DNA of 64,000 bases, taken from contig CAWGBF010000007.1 of NCBI GenBank assembly GCA_963820775.1, forward strand, positions 62,001 through 126,000. The letters run 5' to 3'. The stretch is from Roseiarcus sp963820775. GTDB taxonomy: Bacteria > Pseudomonadota > Alphaproteobacteria > Rhizobiales > Beijerinckiaceae. Numbering within the stretch: the stretch's first letter is position 1; every line of letters starts with the position of its first letter. Below, piece after piece: positions 1 through 8,183 of the stretch. The translations under genes were made by a program, and so were the position numbers. The notes under the pieces are model-generated. The model searched no databases and was not told the origin of the DNA. It saw only the letters and a list, made by a program, of their open reading frames with translations.

Positions 1-277
1 CTCGACCGCGCTCGCCTTCATCGTCTACTTCCGCATTCTCGCCGGTGCGGGCGCGACCAACGTGCTGCTGGTGACTCTTCTCACCCCGGCGAGTGCGGTG
101 GTTCTTGGCTTGTTGTTCCTGCACGAGCGGTTGGCGGCGCAGCAGTTTATCGGCTTCGGCCTGATCGCGATCGGCCTCGCCTTCATCGACGGTCGCCTGC
201 CCCGCGCCCTCCTTGGCGCTAACTCTAATCTCACTCAACACAATTCCCAGCTCCCCACCGGTCAGAAACCGCGCTAA
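1..277 (+). CDS. EamA/DMT-family permease, C-terminal fragment
   Basis: Open from the left window edge in the frame beginning at base 2, ending in TAA at 275-277. About 91 residues remain, holding two hydrophobic helices separated by the short charged turn FLHERL, and then a polar tail. That pattern is the last pair of helices of the drug/metabolite transporter (EamA) family, inner-membrane exporters of small metabolites. Substrate cannot be inferred. The start lies outside the window, so length and neighbours upstream are unknown. Confidence 0.7.
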   Translation, partial: STALAFIVYFRILAGAGATNVLLVTLLTPASAVVLGLLFLHERLAAQQFIGFGLIAIGLAFIDGRLPRALLGANSNLTQHNSQLPTGQKPR

Positions 278-300
278 CCTGTCGCCCGAAGAGGGCCAGG

Positions 301-561
301 ATGGCGGCCGGGACCAAGAAACCGAGCGACCTCGCCGAGCGCGTCGCAAACCGGCGCAGCAGGCGCTCGACCGCGGCCGCCGCAGAGGACGCTTGGCGGC
401 GCGAGACCTTTTGCCTGCCGCGCGATCAAGCGCGCGCCAAGGCGCGCGAATGGTTCGAGCGCTTCCCCAAAGCGGCCTATATGACCGAGATCGAATCCTG
501 GCGCGAGCTCGCCGGCGATCGGATCGAATTTGTCATCCGTCGGTTACCATCCGCTGATTGA
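301..561 (+). CDS. Small conserved-looking hypothetical protein
   Basis: This 86-residue frame starts at ATG 301 after a purine-rich stretch (GAGGGCCAGG). The product is basic at its N-terminus, lacks a signal peptide or membrane helix, and has an Arg/Ala-rich helix around residues 10-35 followed by the sequence ARAKAREWFERFPKAAY. The composition and codon use match the surrounding genes, which supports real coding. It resembles short hypothetical proteins common in Hyphomicrobiales, but I assign no function. It sits 23 bases after the permease and may be co-transcribed with it. Confidence 0.5.
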   Translation: MAAGTKKPSDLAERVANRRSRRSTAAAAEDAWRRETFCLPRDQARAKAREWFERFPKAAYMTEIESWRELAGDRIEFVIRRLPSAD

Positions 562-716
562 GCGTGATTACTTTGTTATTATTTGCCTAGCACGGCTTGA
601 GCCAGGATTTTTCGCGTCAGCCACCGTTGTCGCCGCACTTCCGCCCCCATATAAGGTGAGGCCGCCGCGACCCGGAAGCGGGCTTATTGCGGCTGCGGCA
701 ACATCCGGGGGTCGAG

Positions 717-1688
717 TTGTCCTCGTCCAGAATTGAGCATGAACGCCTTGTCATTATTGGTTCGGGGCCGGCCGCCTATACGGCCGCGATCTACGCCGCG
801 CGCGCTCTGCTGAAACCACTGGTGCTGGCTGGCTTCGAAGCGGGCGGTCAATTGATGACCACGACCGACGTGGAAAATTATCCCGGATTCGCCGATCCGA
901 TCCAGGGCCCATGGTTGATGGAGCAAATGCGGGCGCAAGCTGATCACGTGGGCGCTCGCATCGAGAGCGAGCATGTGGTGGCGCTCGAGCTTGGACAGCG
1001 GCCGTTCATCGTTCGCTGCGATAGCGGGCGCACGCTGGCCGCCGAGGCGATCATCCTGGCGACCGGAGCCAAGGCCAAGTGGCTTGGTCTGGAGAGCGAA
1101 CACGCGTTCAAAGGCTTTGGCCTCTCGGCCTGCGCCACCTGCGACGGATTTTTCTTCCGCGGAAAGACGGTGGCCGTGATCGGGGGCGGCAATACCGCGG
1201 TCGAGGAGGCGCTGCATCTCTCCAACCTCGCCGCCCATGTCACCGTCGTGCATCGTCGCGACTCGTTCCGGGCGGAAAAAATCCTGAGCGAACGTCTGGC
1301 CTCCCGTCACAATGTCTCGATCCGTTGGAATACCGTCGTCGAGTCCATTCTGGGGGAAGCGCCGCCGCTCGGCGTCAACGCGATCCGGCTGCGGAACGTG
1401 GTGACCGGCGCGCTTGACGATCTCATCGTCGACGGCGTCTTCGTCGCCATCGGGCACGAGCCGGCAACCGAATTGGTGCGCGGCCAGCTCGCCCTCAAGA
1501 CCAACGGCTACGTTCAGACGGCGCCCGGTTCGACCACGACCAGCATCGAGGGCGTGTTCGCCGCTGGGGACGTCGCGGACGATGTGTTCCGTCAGGCGGT
1601 CACGGCCGCCGGTCTTGGCTGCATGGCGGCGCTCGAGGCCGAGCGCTGGCTCGCTGCCCAAGAGCCGAAGCGGGCGGCGGCCGAATAA
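717..1688 (+). CDS. trxB: Thioredoxin-disulfide reductase
   Basis: Cytoplasmic FAD enzyme that passes electrons from NADPH to thioredoxin. The FAD-binding GSGPA motif lies at residues 15-19. The redox pair CATC is at about residues 139-142, the spacing expected for low-molecular-weight TrxB. A second Rossmann motif (VIGGGNTAVEEA) binds NADPH, and the C-terminal AAGDVAD closes the FAD domain. About 323 residues is normal. No ATG lies in frame before the FAD motif. TTG 717 gives the family-like leader; TTG 687 is an alternative. The gene is followed by a LysR regulator of the LsrB/VtlR type, an arrangement conserved in Hyphomicrobiales. Confidence 0.95.
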   Translation: MSSSRIEHERLVIIGSGPAAYTAAIYAARALLKPLVLAGFEAGGQLMTTTDVENYPGFADPIQGPWLMEQMRAQADHVGARIESEHVVALELGQRPFIVRCDSGRTLAAEAIILATGAKAKWLGLESEHAFKGFGLSACATCDGFFFRGKTVAVIGGGNTAVEEALHLSNLAAHVTVVHRRDSFRAEKILSERLASRHNVSIRWNTVVESILGEAPPLGVNAIRLRNVVTGALDDLIVDGVFVAIGHEPATELVRGQLALKTNGYVQTAPGSTTTSIEGVFAAGDVADDVFRQAVTAAGLGCMAALEAERWLAAQEPKRAAAE

Positions 1689-1764
1689 AGATATACCGGC
1701 GACGGCGCCAGTCGAATAAGTGAAACGAAGTCACAACGGGCCTCGTGGGGCCGAGGAAACGTCC

Positions 1765-2658
1765 ATGGACTGGGATAAGCTGCGCGTCTTTCAGGCGGCC
1801 GCCGACGCTGGGTCGTTCACCCACGCCGGCGAGACGCTGGGTCTCAGCCAATCGGCGGTAAGCCGGCAGGTTGGGGCGCTGGAGGCCGACCTCGGCGCGC
1901 CGTTGTTTCATCGCCATGCTCGCGGCCTCATTCTGACCGAACAGGGCGAAATGCTGCTCGGCGCCGTGCGCGACGTGGTTCTCAAGCTCGACGCCGTGCG
2001 CAGCCGGCTCATCGACAGCCGGGAGAAGCCGCACGGCGAATTGCGGGTGACGACGACGCTCGGCCTGGGCGCCAATTGGCTAGCCCCGCGGCTCGGCGAG
2101 TTCGTCGATCTCTACCCGGAGATCAAGCTGCACTTGCTTTTGTCGGACGACGACCTCGACCTTGGGATGCGCGAAGCGGACGTTGCGCTCAGGCTGCGCG
2201 AACCGATCCAGCCGGACTTGATTCGGCGCCGCCTGTTCACTGTGCATTTCCACGCCTACGCGTCAGCCGACTATTTGCGAAGGCACCCCCAGCCGCGCAA
2301 GGTCGAGGATCTGGATCAACACCATTTGGTCGCTTTCGGCGCGCCGACGGCGACCCATCTCTTGTACGATCTCAACTCGCTTCTGAGCCTCGGCCGCGAC
2401 CCCAAATCTCCCCGCACGCCCCAGATTACGGTCAATAATCTGGCGGCGATGACCCACGCCGTCGAACACGGCGTCGGCATCGCCGTCTTACCTGACTATT
2501 GCGTGCAGCCAGAATCCGGCCTCGTGCGCTTGCTGCCGCAGGCGGACATGCCGGAGATGGACTGCTTCCTCGTCTATACGGAGGAGCTAAAGAACGTCGC
2601 GCGGGTTCACGCCTTTCGCGACTTTCTCGTCAGCACGGCGCAGCGCTGGCGCTACTGA
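1765..2658 (+). CDS. lsrB: LysR-type regulator of the LsrB/VtlR group
   Basis: A 297-residue LysR protein. Residues 1-60 form the winged helix-turn-helix (recognition part LSQSAVSRQVGALE), and residues 90-290 form the periplasmic-binding-like effector domain. The N-terminus (DWDKLRVFQAAADAGSFTHA) and the stretch FHRHARGLILTEQGEML closely match what I recall of Sinorhizobium LsrB and Brucella/Agrobacterium VtlR, and the place just after trxB is the same. In those species the regulator affects oxidative-stress, envelope and small-RNA genes. ATG 1765 is preferred over 1720 because GAGGAAA lies just upstream and the family begins there. Cys246 and Cys267 are the only cysteines. Ortholog assignment is from memory, not from a search. 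Confidence 0.85.
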   Translation: MDWDKLRVFQAAADAGSFTHAGETLGLSQSAVSRQVGALEADLGAPLFHRHARGLILTEQGEMLLGAVRDVVLKLDAVRSRLIDSREKPHGELRVTTTLGLGANWLAPRLGEFVDLYPEIKLHLLLSDDDLDLGMREADVALRLREPIQPDLIRRRLFTVHFHAYASADYLRRHPQPRKVEDLDQHHLVAFGAPTATHLLYDLNSLLSLGRDPKSPRTPQITVNNLAAMTHAVEHGVGIAVLPDYCVQPESGLVRLLPQADMPEMDCFLVYTEELKNVARVHAFRDFLVSTAQRWRY

Positions 2659-2692
2659 GCGCGCCAAGACGGCAGGCTCGGCCGATCCGTCT

Positions 2693-3694
2693 TCAGAACA
2701 GCCGGTCCTTCCAGGTCTTCGGCGTCTTCTCGTTGATGATCTCGAGATCGATATGATACTTGAAATCGCGCGTGCCGCGCTTCCTGATCGCGTCGACCAT
2801 GTGCGCCAAACCCGTATCGAGATCGACCGACGTCTTGTACTGCAGCAGCTTCCTTGCTTTGTCGGATGAGCACGACGCGTGCTCGACTTCCTGCGGCCGC
2901 CCTTTCATGAAGATGGGATCGAGATTGAACTGTAGCTGGTTGGCGATCCGTTCGGCGAGTTCGATGATGGTGATCGTCTCCTCGTCCGGGCCGATATTGA
3001 TGATCTCGCCAACGACGTTGTCGCGGAACGCCATCTCCTTTAGGCAGTAGAGACAGTCATCGATGAACGAAAAGCATCGCTTCTGCTTACCGTTCCCATA
3101 AATAATGGGCTGGCGTCCCTGCAGCATCAGATTGATCATGATCGACGCCACGTTGCGGAACGGATCGTCCCATTTCTGCCGCGGACCGATGATGTTGTGG
3201 GGCACCGCTATCACGTATTCGACGCCATGTACGGTGCATAGATTGCGCAGAATGTCCTCGGCGGCGAGTTTGCCGATTCCGTAGGGGTCCTGAGGCTTCG
3301 GCTTCTGGTCCTCGGTGAAGGGCGGCTTGAGGGCGCCGTAGCGCGCCATCGACGAGCAGAAGACGATTCGCTTGGCGCGATTGGCGACCGCTGCCGAGAA
3401 AATCGCCACCGAAGCGCCGACGATATTCTGCGTCACGAAATGGGGCGAGAAAACCGACAGGCCCTCATAAGCCGTCGCTGCGCAATGATAGTAGATGTCA
3501 CAGCCGCCCGACACTTTCTGGATGTGATTGAAGTCGTTGCAATCGAACTGGTGAAAATCAACCTTCGACGGGACATTGTCGAGTTCCCCGCCGATCAGGT
3601 TATCGACCCCGACGACGCTATGCCCTTCGGCAATCATCGCGTCAGCCAAATGGCTGCCGAGAAACCCCGCGACCCCCGTAATGAAAACCTTCAT
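2693..3694 (-). CDS. NAD-dependent sugar-nucleotide epimerase/dehydratase
   Basis: An extended short-chain dehydrogenase of 333 residues. It begins with the NAD-binding GVAGFLGSHLADAM motif (GxxGxxG at residues 7-13), followed by VDNLIGG. The catalytic Ser and YxxxK pair are visible as FCSSMARYG and YGIGKLAAE, and HNIIGPRQ follows the active site. This is the UDP-glucose 4-epimerase/UDP-glucuronate decarboxylase superfamily, acting on nucleotide sugars in the cytoplasm. Exact substrate is unknown. It ends 34 bases from the convergent lsrB gene. With the two glycosyltransferases and the ACP/acyltransferase pair it probably feeds a glycan. Its base composition is somewhat lower in GC than its neighbours, which may hint at acquisition. 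Confidence 0.85.
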   Translation of the reverse strand: MKVFITGVAGFLGSHLADAMIAEGHSVVGVDNLIGGELDNVPSKVDFHQFDCNDFNHIQKVSGGCDIYYHCAATAYEGLSVFSPHFVTQNIVGASVAIFSAAVANRAKRIVFCSSMARYGALKPPFTEDQKPKPQDPYGIGKLAAEDILRNLCTVHGVEYVIAVPHNIIGPRQKWDDPFRNVASIMINLMLQGRQPIIYGNGKQKRCFSFIDDCLYCLKEMAFRDNVVGEIINIGPDEETITIIELAERIANQLQFNLDPIFMKGRPQEVEHASCSSDKARKLLQYKTSVDLDTGLAHMVDAIRKRGTRDFKYHIDLEIINEKTPKTWKDRLF

Positions 3695-3839
3695 CGTTGA
3701 CCCTTTTCTCGTTTCAGCGTCGTTTCACGTCTCGATTATGTTCAAGCGAAAGCGTGGTTTGCCAGAAAGATACTTCTTTTTCGTGCTTAGGCCGGAAAAG
3801 ATCGACCTTTCCGGGGCTGTGAGAGGCGGCGTCTCTTTC

Positions 3840-4910
3840 CTAATCGGGCCGCCTCAAAAAGACCTTCGCGGCCGATCCCTGAGCGGTTCGCATGAAGCCG
3901 GGCATTCCCGTTTCCCCGCGCACGCCCGCCCACCACCCGCTGAGGCCTATGTTGAAAGAGCGCCACGAGCGAAAGCGGACCAGAAATTCCAGGGTCTGCA
4001 ATAGCGCGGCGGCGGCGAACAGCGGCCAAGCCGCGGGATATCGCTTTTTGGCGATAATCACTCGATTCCTCTCGGTGAGGTAGATGCTGAACCGCGACCG
4101 CTTGGAACGCGGTCCTGCGGAGCCCGAGGTCGAGCCGGCCACATGATGAACGACCGAATCGTTTGCATACCCCAGGCGGAAGTTTCCGCGGCGCAGCGAC
4201 CACTCGGTGTCCTCGTAGTAGACGAAAAAGTCCTCATCCATCACGCCGACAGTCTTGATGTAGTCCTTCGACACAAACATCGAGGCGCCGGAGATAATTT
4301 CGAGGGCCGCCTCGACTTCCCTCAGGTCAGGAGTCACCTCGACGGCCTGTCCATGCCCCAGCGATCGGCTGCGGCCAAGCAAGGGCCAGTATTTGAGCCC
4401 GCCCCACAACTGAACGCGCCCATCGGCCAGGAAGACGAGCTTGCTCCCGACCATTCCGTAGCCGCCTTCCGCCTGCCGGCGCACCAAAGCCCCCAGAGCG
4501 TCCGCCTCCGGAAACGTATCGGGATTGAGCACCCAGATGAAATCCCAGTTGGTCCCGGCGGCGGCGATGCAGAAATTGACGCCGCCGCTATATCCGCGGT
4601 TCTCGCGTGACCTGAGAACCCGAACCTCGCGTCTGTCCGCGCCGAGATAGAACAGACAACATTCGGCGCCGCCCAGCCGATTGTCCCCCTCGGCGTCAGC
4701 CTCGACGATTCCGGGGACTTTGGCCATTTCCCGGACATCCCGCTCGAATGCGTCATAGCCGCCATTCTCACAAATGACGACGCTGAACTCTCGGTTGATC
4801 GAGCCGTTGAGCGCGCCCAGGCAGCCGACGATGTTCTTGGCTTCGTCGGTCGCGACAATCGCAATGACGACGTGGGGGGCATTGCTGATTGCGTCCGCGA
4901 CTTCCGACAC
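3840..4910 (-). CDS. Family 2 glycosyltransferase (rhamnosyltransferase-like)
   Basis: A 356-residue GT-A fold transferase. After a short N-terminus comes VVIAIVATDEAKNIVGCL, then the donor-binding region and WVLNPDTFPEADAL, whose N-P-D is the DXD-like metal site of the rhamnosyltransferase subgroup. DEDFFVYYEDTEWSLRR is the typical ED acceptor-base motif. The C-terminus has a hydrophobic helix around residues 295-315, so it may sit at the inner membrane. The start is GTG 4910, preceded on its strand by AGGGTG. The gene belongs to the minus-strand glycan group and is 145 bases upstream of the epimerase gene. Sugar and acceptor are unknown. Confidence 0.85.
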   Translation of the reverse strand: MSEVADAISNAPHVVIAIVATDEAKNIVGCLGALNGSINREFSVVICENGGYDAFERDVREMAKVPGIVEADAEGDNRLGGAECCLFYLGADRREVRVLRSRENRGYSGGVNFCIAAAGTNWDFIWVLNPDTFPEADALGALVRRQAEGGYGMVGSKLVFLADGRVQLWGGLKYWPLLGRSRSLGHGQAVEVTPDLREVEAALEIISGASMFVSKDYIKTVGVMDEDFFVYYEDTEWSLRRGNFRLGYANDSVVHHVAGSTSGSAGPRSKRSRFSIYLTERNRVIIAKKRYPAAWPLFAAAALLQTLEFLVRFRSWRSFNIGLSGWWAGVRGETGMPGFMRTAQGSAAKVFLRRPD

Positions 4911-5236
4911 TTGACACCCTACCGTTGGTCGATCTTGGGTGCGCTAGCGAAATGCTATCGCAAGCCTGACCGGCTCTCACGTCGGCGCCGGGGACCGGAG
5001 CGCGACTAAGCTGCCGCTCCTTGCAAAGCCCCCCTTCGTGTTTTCAGCTGAACTCGCTGCGCCGGATTCCGAACGCCCCTTACGGCTGTTCGAATCGCCG
5101 AACGCGCGTCGCTCCTCACGGCCGCAGCCGGAATTGCAGACGCAAAGGAAAGATGGAGAGGTATCGGACGCATAGGGCAGTGTCAATCGGGAGGCCCGGC
5201 GCTCTCGACCCACTTTGAAGAGGAGCACGGCCCCAT
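4911..5236. other. Non-coding gap between glycosyltransferase genes
   Basis: A 326-base stretch. An 87-codon frame crosses it on the minus strand, but its product is Ser/Arg-rich, low in complexity and resembles nothing I know. No tRNA, terminator with a T-run, or recognisable promoter was seen. It probably carries the leader of the 3840-4910 gene. Confidence 0.5.
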
Positions 5237-6169
5237 TCACTTTTCATCCCGTCGCATGACGGCTCGATAGGCGACCAAAAAGCGATAAGCCCGAATGTGC
5301 GCCAGCACGCCGACGGCCATGAGGCGGTTTCGAATCCCGCTCAGGCGCTTCGAGGCAAGCGGCAAGAAGGCGTGCGGCGCGACCGCAAGCAGGGCCGCCA
5401 ATTCACGCAACAATACTGGAACCGGGCCCCTGCCGTTGCGCCGCGCGCCTTCGCACCGTTCGAGCGTCAGCCGCCGCCATTTGCGCTTCAGTTCCGGCAT
5501 CGTCCGGCGGGCCGGGTGGCCGACGATCGACCTCGGAGCGAAGCGAATGCGATAGCTCTGCCGCCCCGCCCTCTCGCACCAATCCTTATCCTCCGGGACG
5601 CCGTTCTTGAAGCCGCCGACCGCGTCGAAAACCGAGCGCCACACGAACATCGACGCGGTGACCGTGAACCTGAGGTCCTTGACATAGCGCTCGTTCTGAA
5701 AGGCGAACACGCTCTCGAAGGCTTCGGCCGCCGTCATCCGCCGCGGATCCTCAACCAGGACGTCGATATGGCCGCCGGCGAAATCCGCGTGACGCAGTTC
5801 AGCGAGGCCTTCCTCAAGCCAACGCTTATCCGGCCGACAGTCGCTGTCGATGAATGCGATCGCTTCGCCCCGCGAGGCGCGCACCCCTGCATTGCGGGCG
5901 GGTCCGGCGCCGCGCTCCGCGACCTCAATGACCTGGCCGCGCGCCCCGACGATGCGACGCACGGCGTCAAGCCCGCGCGAGCTGCCGTTGTCGGCGACGA
6001 TGATTTCCGTTCGATCGCCCGGGAAGCTCTGCGCTTCCAGCAACCTCAAACAGGCGTCCAAATTGTCGTAATCGTTGAGATGCGGCACGATCACTGACAC
6101 GAGACTGATGTTCGGCCGCGCGCCGCCAGCATCGAGCGGCGCGGTCCGCTCGGTCTCACCGACCGTCAT
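5237..6169 (-). CDS. Family 2 glycosyltransferase
   Basis: A GT-A glycosyltransferase with SVIVPHLNDYDNLDACL at the nucleotide-sugar site, IIVADNGSS, and the DXD-type motif AFIDSDCRPD. GVPEDKDWCERA holds the ED acceptor-site pair. Basic residues and one or two amphipathic or hydrophobic helices fill the last 80 residues, consistent with membrane association. I chose ATG 6169 because GGAG lies about 6-9 bases upstream on its strand and the protein starts just before the domain; GTG 6235 would add 22 residues. It lies 135 bases downstream of the acyl carrier protein gene on the same strand. Substrate is unknown. Confidence 0.85.
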   Translation of the reverse strand: MTVGETERTAPLDAGGARPNISLVSVIVPHLNDYDNLDACLRLLEAQSFPGDRTEIIVADNGSSRGLDAVRRIVGARGQVIEVAERGAGPARNAGVRASRGEAIAFIDSDCRPDKRWLEEGLAELRHADFAGGHIDVLVEDPRRMTAAEAFESVFAFQNERYVKDLRFTVTASMFVWRSVFDAVGGFKNGVPEDKDWCERAGRQSYRIRFAPRSIVGHPARRTMPELKRKWRRLTLERCEGARRNGRGPVPVLLRELAALLAVAPHAFLPLASKRLSGIRNRLMAVGVLAHIRAYRFLVAYRAVMRRDEK

Positions 6170-6304
6170 GAACGGCTCCAGCCGCGGCGCGCCCGTCCCT
6201 TCTGTCGCGAATCCCACCACCGCGCGGCCCGCCACGGCCGCTCGGCGTCGAGACCGGGCGAAAGCAACGCCAGCTGGCTTCGATGTGCGGCATTTTGTTT
6301 GGCT

Positions 6305-6544
6305 TCAGGCCTCGTTGGCGTATTTGCTCATGATTGAAACCGTTTTTTCGAAATTGCTCATTTCGAGGATGTCGTCCGTCTCCAGCATCGTATCAAATTC
6401 GGATTCAAGAGCCGCCACCAAAATCATATGGCCGATCGACGTCCAAGCCGGGTAGTCTTGATAGACCAGCTTTGACGTATTGGTCTCATCGTCAAGGTCG
6501 AAGCTCTCTTTGAACGCGCTATATACCCGGTCCCTTACCGTCAT
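6305..6544 (-). CDS. Acyl carrier protein with altered attachment motif
   Basis: A 79-residue acidic, helical protein beginning MTVRDRVYSAFKESF, with the carrier-protein shape: helix, loop, then WTSIGHMILVAALESEF. The serine of TSIGHM (residue 36) should carry 4'-phosphopantetheine. Most stand-alone ACPs have Asp immediately before this Ser; here it is Thr. The later part, LETDDILEMSNFEKTV, is the usual C-terminal half. It resembles specialised ACPs found in surface-polysaccharide and lipid-modification loci, not the fatty-acid AcpP. The acyltransferase gene lies 61 bases upstream on the same strand, suggesting it supplies an acyl group. Confidence 0.75.
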   Translation of the reverse strand: MTVRDRVYSAFKESFDLDDETNTSKLVYQDYPAWTSIGHMILVAALESEFDTMLETDDILEMSNFEKTVSIMSKYANEA

Positions 6545-6605
6545 TGACCTCGCCTCCGCAATTACCAAGTTTTTGGTCCGCGGCGCAGCCGGACCAGCCG
6601 GCCCG

Positions 6606-7235
6606 TTACATCGCTCCGGAGGCGCCCAACGGGGCATCTGCTCGCCAAACCTCAGCGTCAGCCTTCGGATCTCCCCTGTGGCCGACAATGCGCGCTGGGT
6701 TTCCGACGGCGATCGAACCGGCCGGAATCGACCGCGTGACCACCGAACTGGCGCCGATGATGCAGCCATCCCCGATTTCCACCCCGGCGACCACCACAAC
6801 CCGCGCGCCAAGCCAAACGTCGTCGCCGATGACCACGCCATGCTCGACCTTGGGCTGATCCATGATCGGCGTTCCTGGCTCGGTCTGATAGTTCGATGCC
6901 GTGATGAAAACCTCGGGCCCCAATAGAGCGTGGCGTCCAAGGGTGATCCGGCCAACTGAATCGCCGGCCCAGAGCGAGCAGCGCGCTCCGATATGGGAAT
7001 AAGCGCCAATCTTAATCCGTTCGCCGTTGCGCAGCGACACATTGGGGGCCATTCGCACGCCCGGTCCTATATCCGCCACGCGGCGGGGACCGACGTGGTC
7101 ATAATTGTAATAGTGGACTAGGCGGAACAGTTGGAACCAAGCTCGGGGATCCACAAGCGAGAGGCCAAATTCAATCGCTCGGCTTTTCTTCCGCGGAGGG
7201 ACGCGCGCAGAATGCGGCTCGGAAATTCGACTCAT
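6606..7235 (-). CDS. Left-handed beta-helix (hexapeptide repeat) acyltransferase
   Basis: A 209-residue protein of the WcaF/Maa/NodL-like O-acetyltransferase group. Hexapeptide repeats run from about residue 55 to 180 (for example IGPGVRMAPNVSL, IKIGAYSHIGARC, VVIGDDVWLGARV, IGDGCIIGASSVV), ending with the signature VGNPARIVG. Such enzymes are trimers that transfer acetyl or other acyl groups onto sugars. ATG 7235 follows a good ribosome site (AGGGGCGAA on its strand); a start at 7253 is possible. As the first gene of the minus-strand group, with an ACP next, it may use acyl-ACP or acetyl-CoA to decorate a glycan; that is inference. Confidence 0.8.
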   Translation of the reverse strand: MSRISEPHSARVPPRKKSRAIEFGLSLVDPRAWFQLFRLVHYYNYDHVGPRRVADIGPGVRMAPNVSLRNGERIKIGAYSHIGARCSLWAGDSVGRITLGRHALLGPEVFITASNYQTEPGTPIMDQPKVEHGVVIGDDVWLGARVVVVAGVEIGDGCIIGASSVVTRSIPAGSIAVGNPARIVGHRGDPKADAEVWRADAPLGASGAM

Positions 7236-7426
7236 TTCGCCCCTTTCCGCCAACTGCTGCTAAGGCCACGGCTCTCCCCGAACCGCGGCGGAATATGCAC
7301 GGATGGCCGAGTGGCGCAAGGCCACGACGCGGAGCGGCTTGCGTCACCGCGGCACGCGTTTCGAGCAGATAGAAGCGGAAGAGCCTGGGTTGCCGATCCC
7401 ACGCCGCCTCGCCAAAACCGGGGCGA

Positions 7427-7957
7427 TCAGACCTTCTCGACCTGACCAAATTCGAGGTCGACCGGCGTGGCGCGGCCGAAGATCGACACCGCGACTTTGA
7501 CCCGCGAGCGGGATTCGTCGACTTCTTCGACAACTCCGTTGAAGGAGGCGAAAGGCCCGTCCGCCACCCTCACGTTTTCGCCTATCTCGAACCGGATCGC
7601 AGCTTTCGGCCGCTCGACGCCATCGGCCACCTGTCCCTTGATCCGATCGGCCTCCATATCGGCAATCGGCATCGGTTTCTTGTCCGCGCCGAGGAAGCCG
7701 GTCACCTTGGGCGTGTTCTTGATCAAGTGGTAGACCTCGTCGGTGAGGTCGCATTTGACCAGGACATAGCCAGGGAAAAACTTCCTCTCCGAGTTGATCT
7801 TGCGCCCGCGGCGCATCTCGACGACCTGCTCGGTCGGCACGAGGATCTCCTCGAACTTCTCCGCGAGGCCCCGCTGGCTCGCCTGCTCGCGAATGGATTC
7901 CGCCACCTTCTTCTCGAAGTTCGAATAGGCGTGAACGATGTACCAGCGCATGTTCAT
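7427..7957 (-). CDS. nusG: Transcription termination/antitermination factor NusG
   Basis: A 176-residue NusG. The N-terminal NGN domain starts MNMRWYIVHAYSNFEKKVAE and includes FFPGYVLVKC, which contacts RNA polymerase. The C-terminal KOW domain includes VRVADGPFASFNGVVEEVD. ATG 7957 or 7951 both fit; the upstream extension of the open frame to 8041 has no NusG similarity. It lies 28 bases after secE on the same strand, the usual pairing. However, it is followed not by rplK-rplA but by the accessory glycan group, so the classic secE-nusG-rplKAJL order is interrupted here. Confidence 0.95.
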   Translation of the reverse strand: MNMRWYIVHAYSNFEKKVAESIREQASQRGLAEKFEEILVPTEQVVEMRRGRKINSERKFFPGYVLVKCDLTDEVYHLIKNTPKVTGFLGADKKPMPIADMEADRIKGQVADGVERPKAAIRFEIGENVRVADGPFASFNGVVEEVDESRSRVKVAVSIFGRATPVDLEFGQVEKV

Positions 7958-7985
7958 GTTTAGACGTTCCGGATCATGACCAACG

Positions 7986-8183
7986 CTAGCCGCTCCGTCC
8001 GAAGCCGAGCACGAGGGAAACGATCGTGCGCAGCACTTCATCGACGACGAGGAAGAACAGGCTCGTGAACACGACCAGCAGCAGCACCAGCCCTGTGGTG
8101 ACGAGGGTCTCGCGCCGCGTCGGCCAAATGACCTTGGCGGCCTCGGCGCGCACCTGCTGAACGAACTCGAACGGATTGGCCAT
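7986..8183 (-). CDS. secE: Preprotein translocase subunit SecE
   Basis: A 65-residue protein, the short SecE form of most bacteria. It has an amphipathic helix with the KVIWPTRRETL motif at residues 17-27 and then one long transmembrane helix (residues 30-55). SecE clamps SecY in the inner-membrane translocon. ATG 8183 is the natural start. It is immediately upstream of nusG. No tRNA-Trp gene was found upstream, although one often precedes secE. Confidence 0.93.
   Translation of the reverse strand: MANPFEFVQQVRAEAAKVIWPTRRETLVTTGLVLLLVVFTSLFFLVVDEVLRTIVSLVLGFGRSG

Noticed and set aside
684..1661. 325-codon minus-strand frame
   Set aside because: It is the antisense shadow of trxB; composition is His/Arg/Asp-rich and without family motifs. 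Several long antisense frames in this GC-rich window have the same cause (for example 5297-6097, 9770-10906, 15471-16391, 28550-29953, 48003-49514, 57084-58901).
4977..5240. 87-codon minus-strand frame between glycosyltransferases
   Set aside because: Low-complexity Ser/Arg/Gly product with no ribosome site or recognisable domain.
7298..7400. tRNA-Ser/Leu-like start (GGATGGCCGAGTGGCGCAAGG)
   Set aside because: The D-arm resembles a class II tRNA, but there is no convincing anticodon stem, the T-loop candidate (GGGTTGCCGATCCC) lacks TTCRA, and no acceptor stem pairs.
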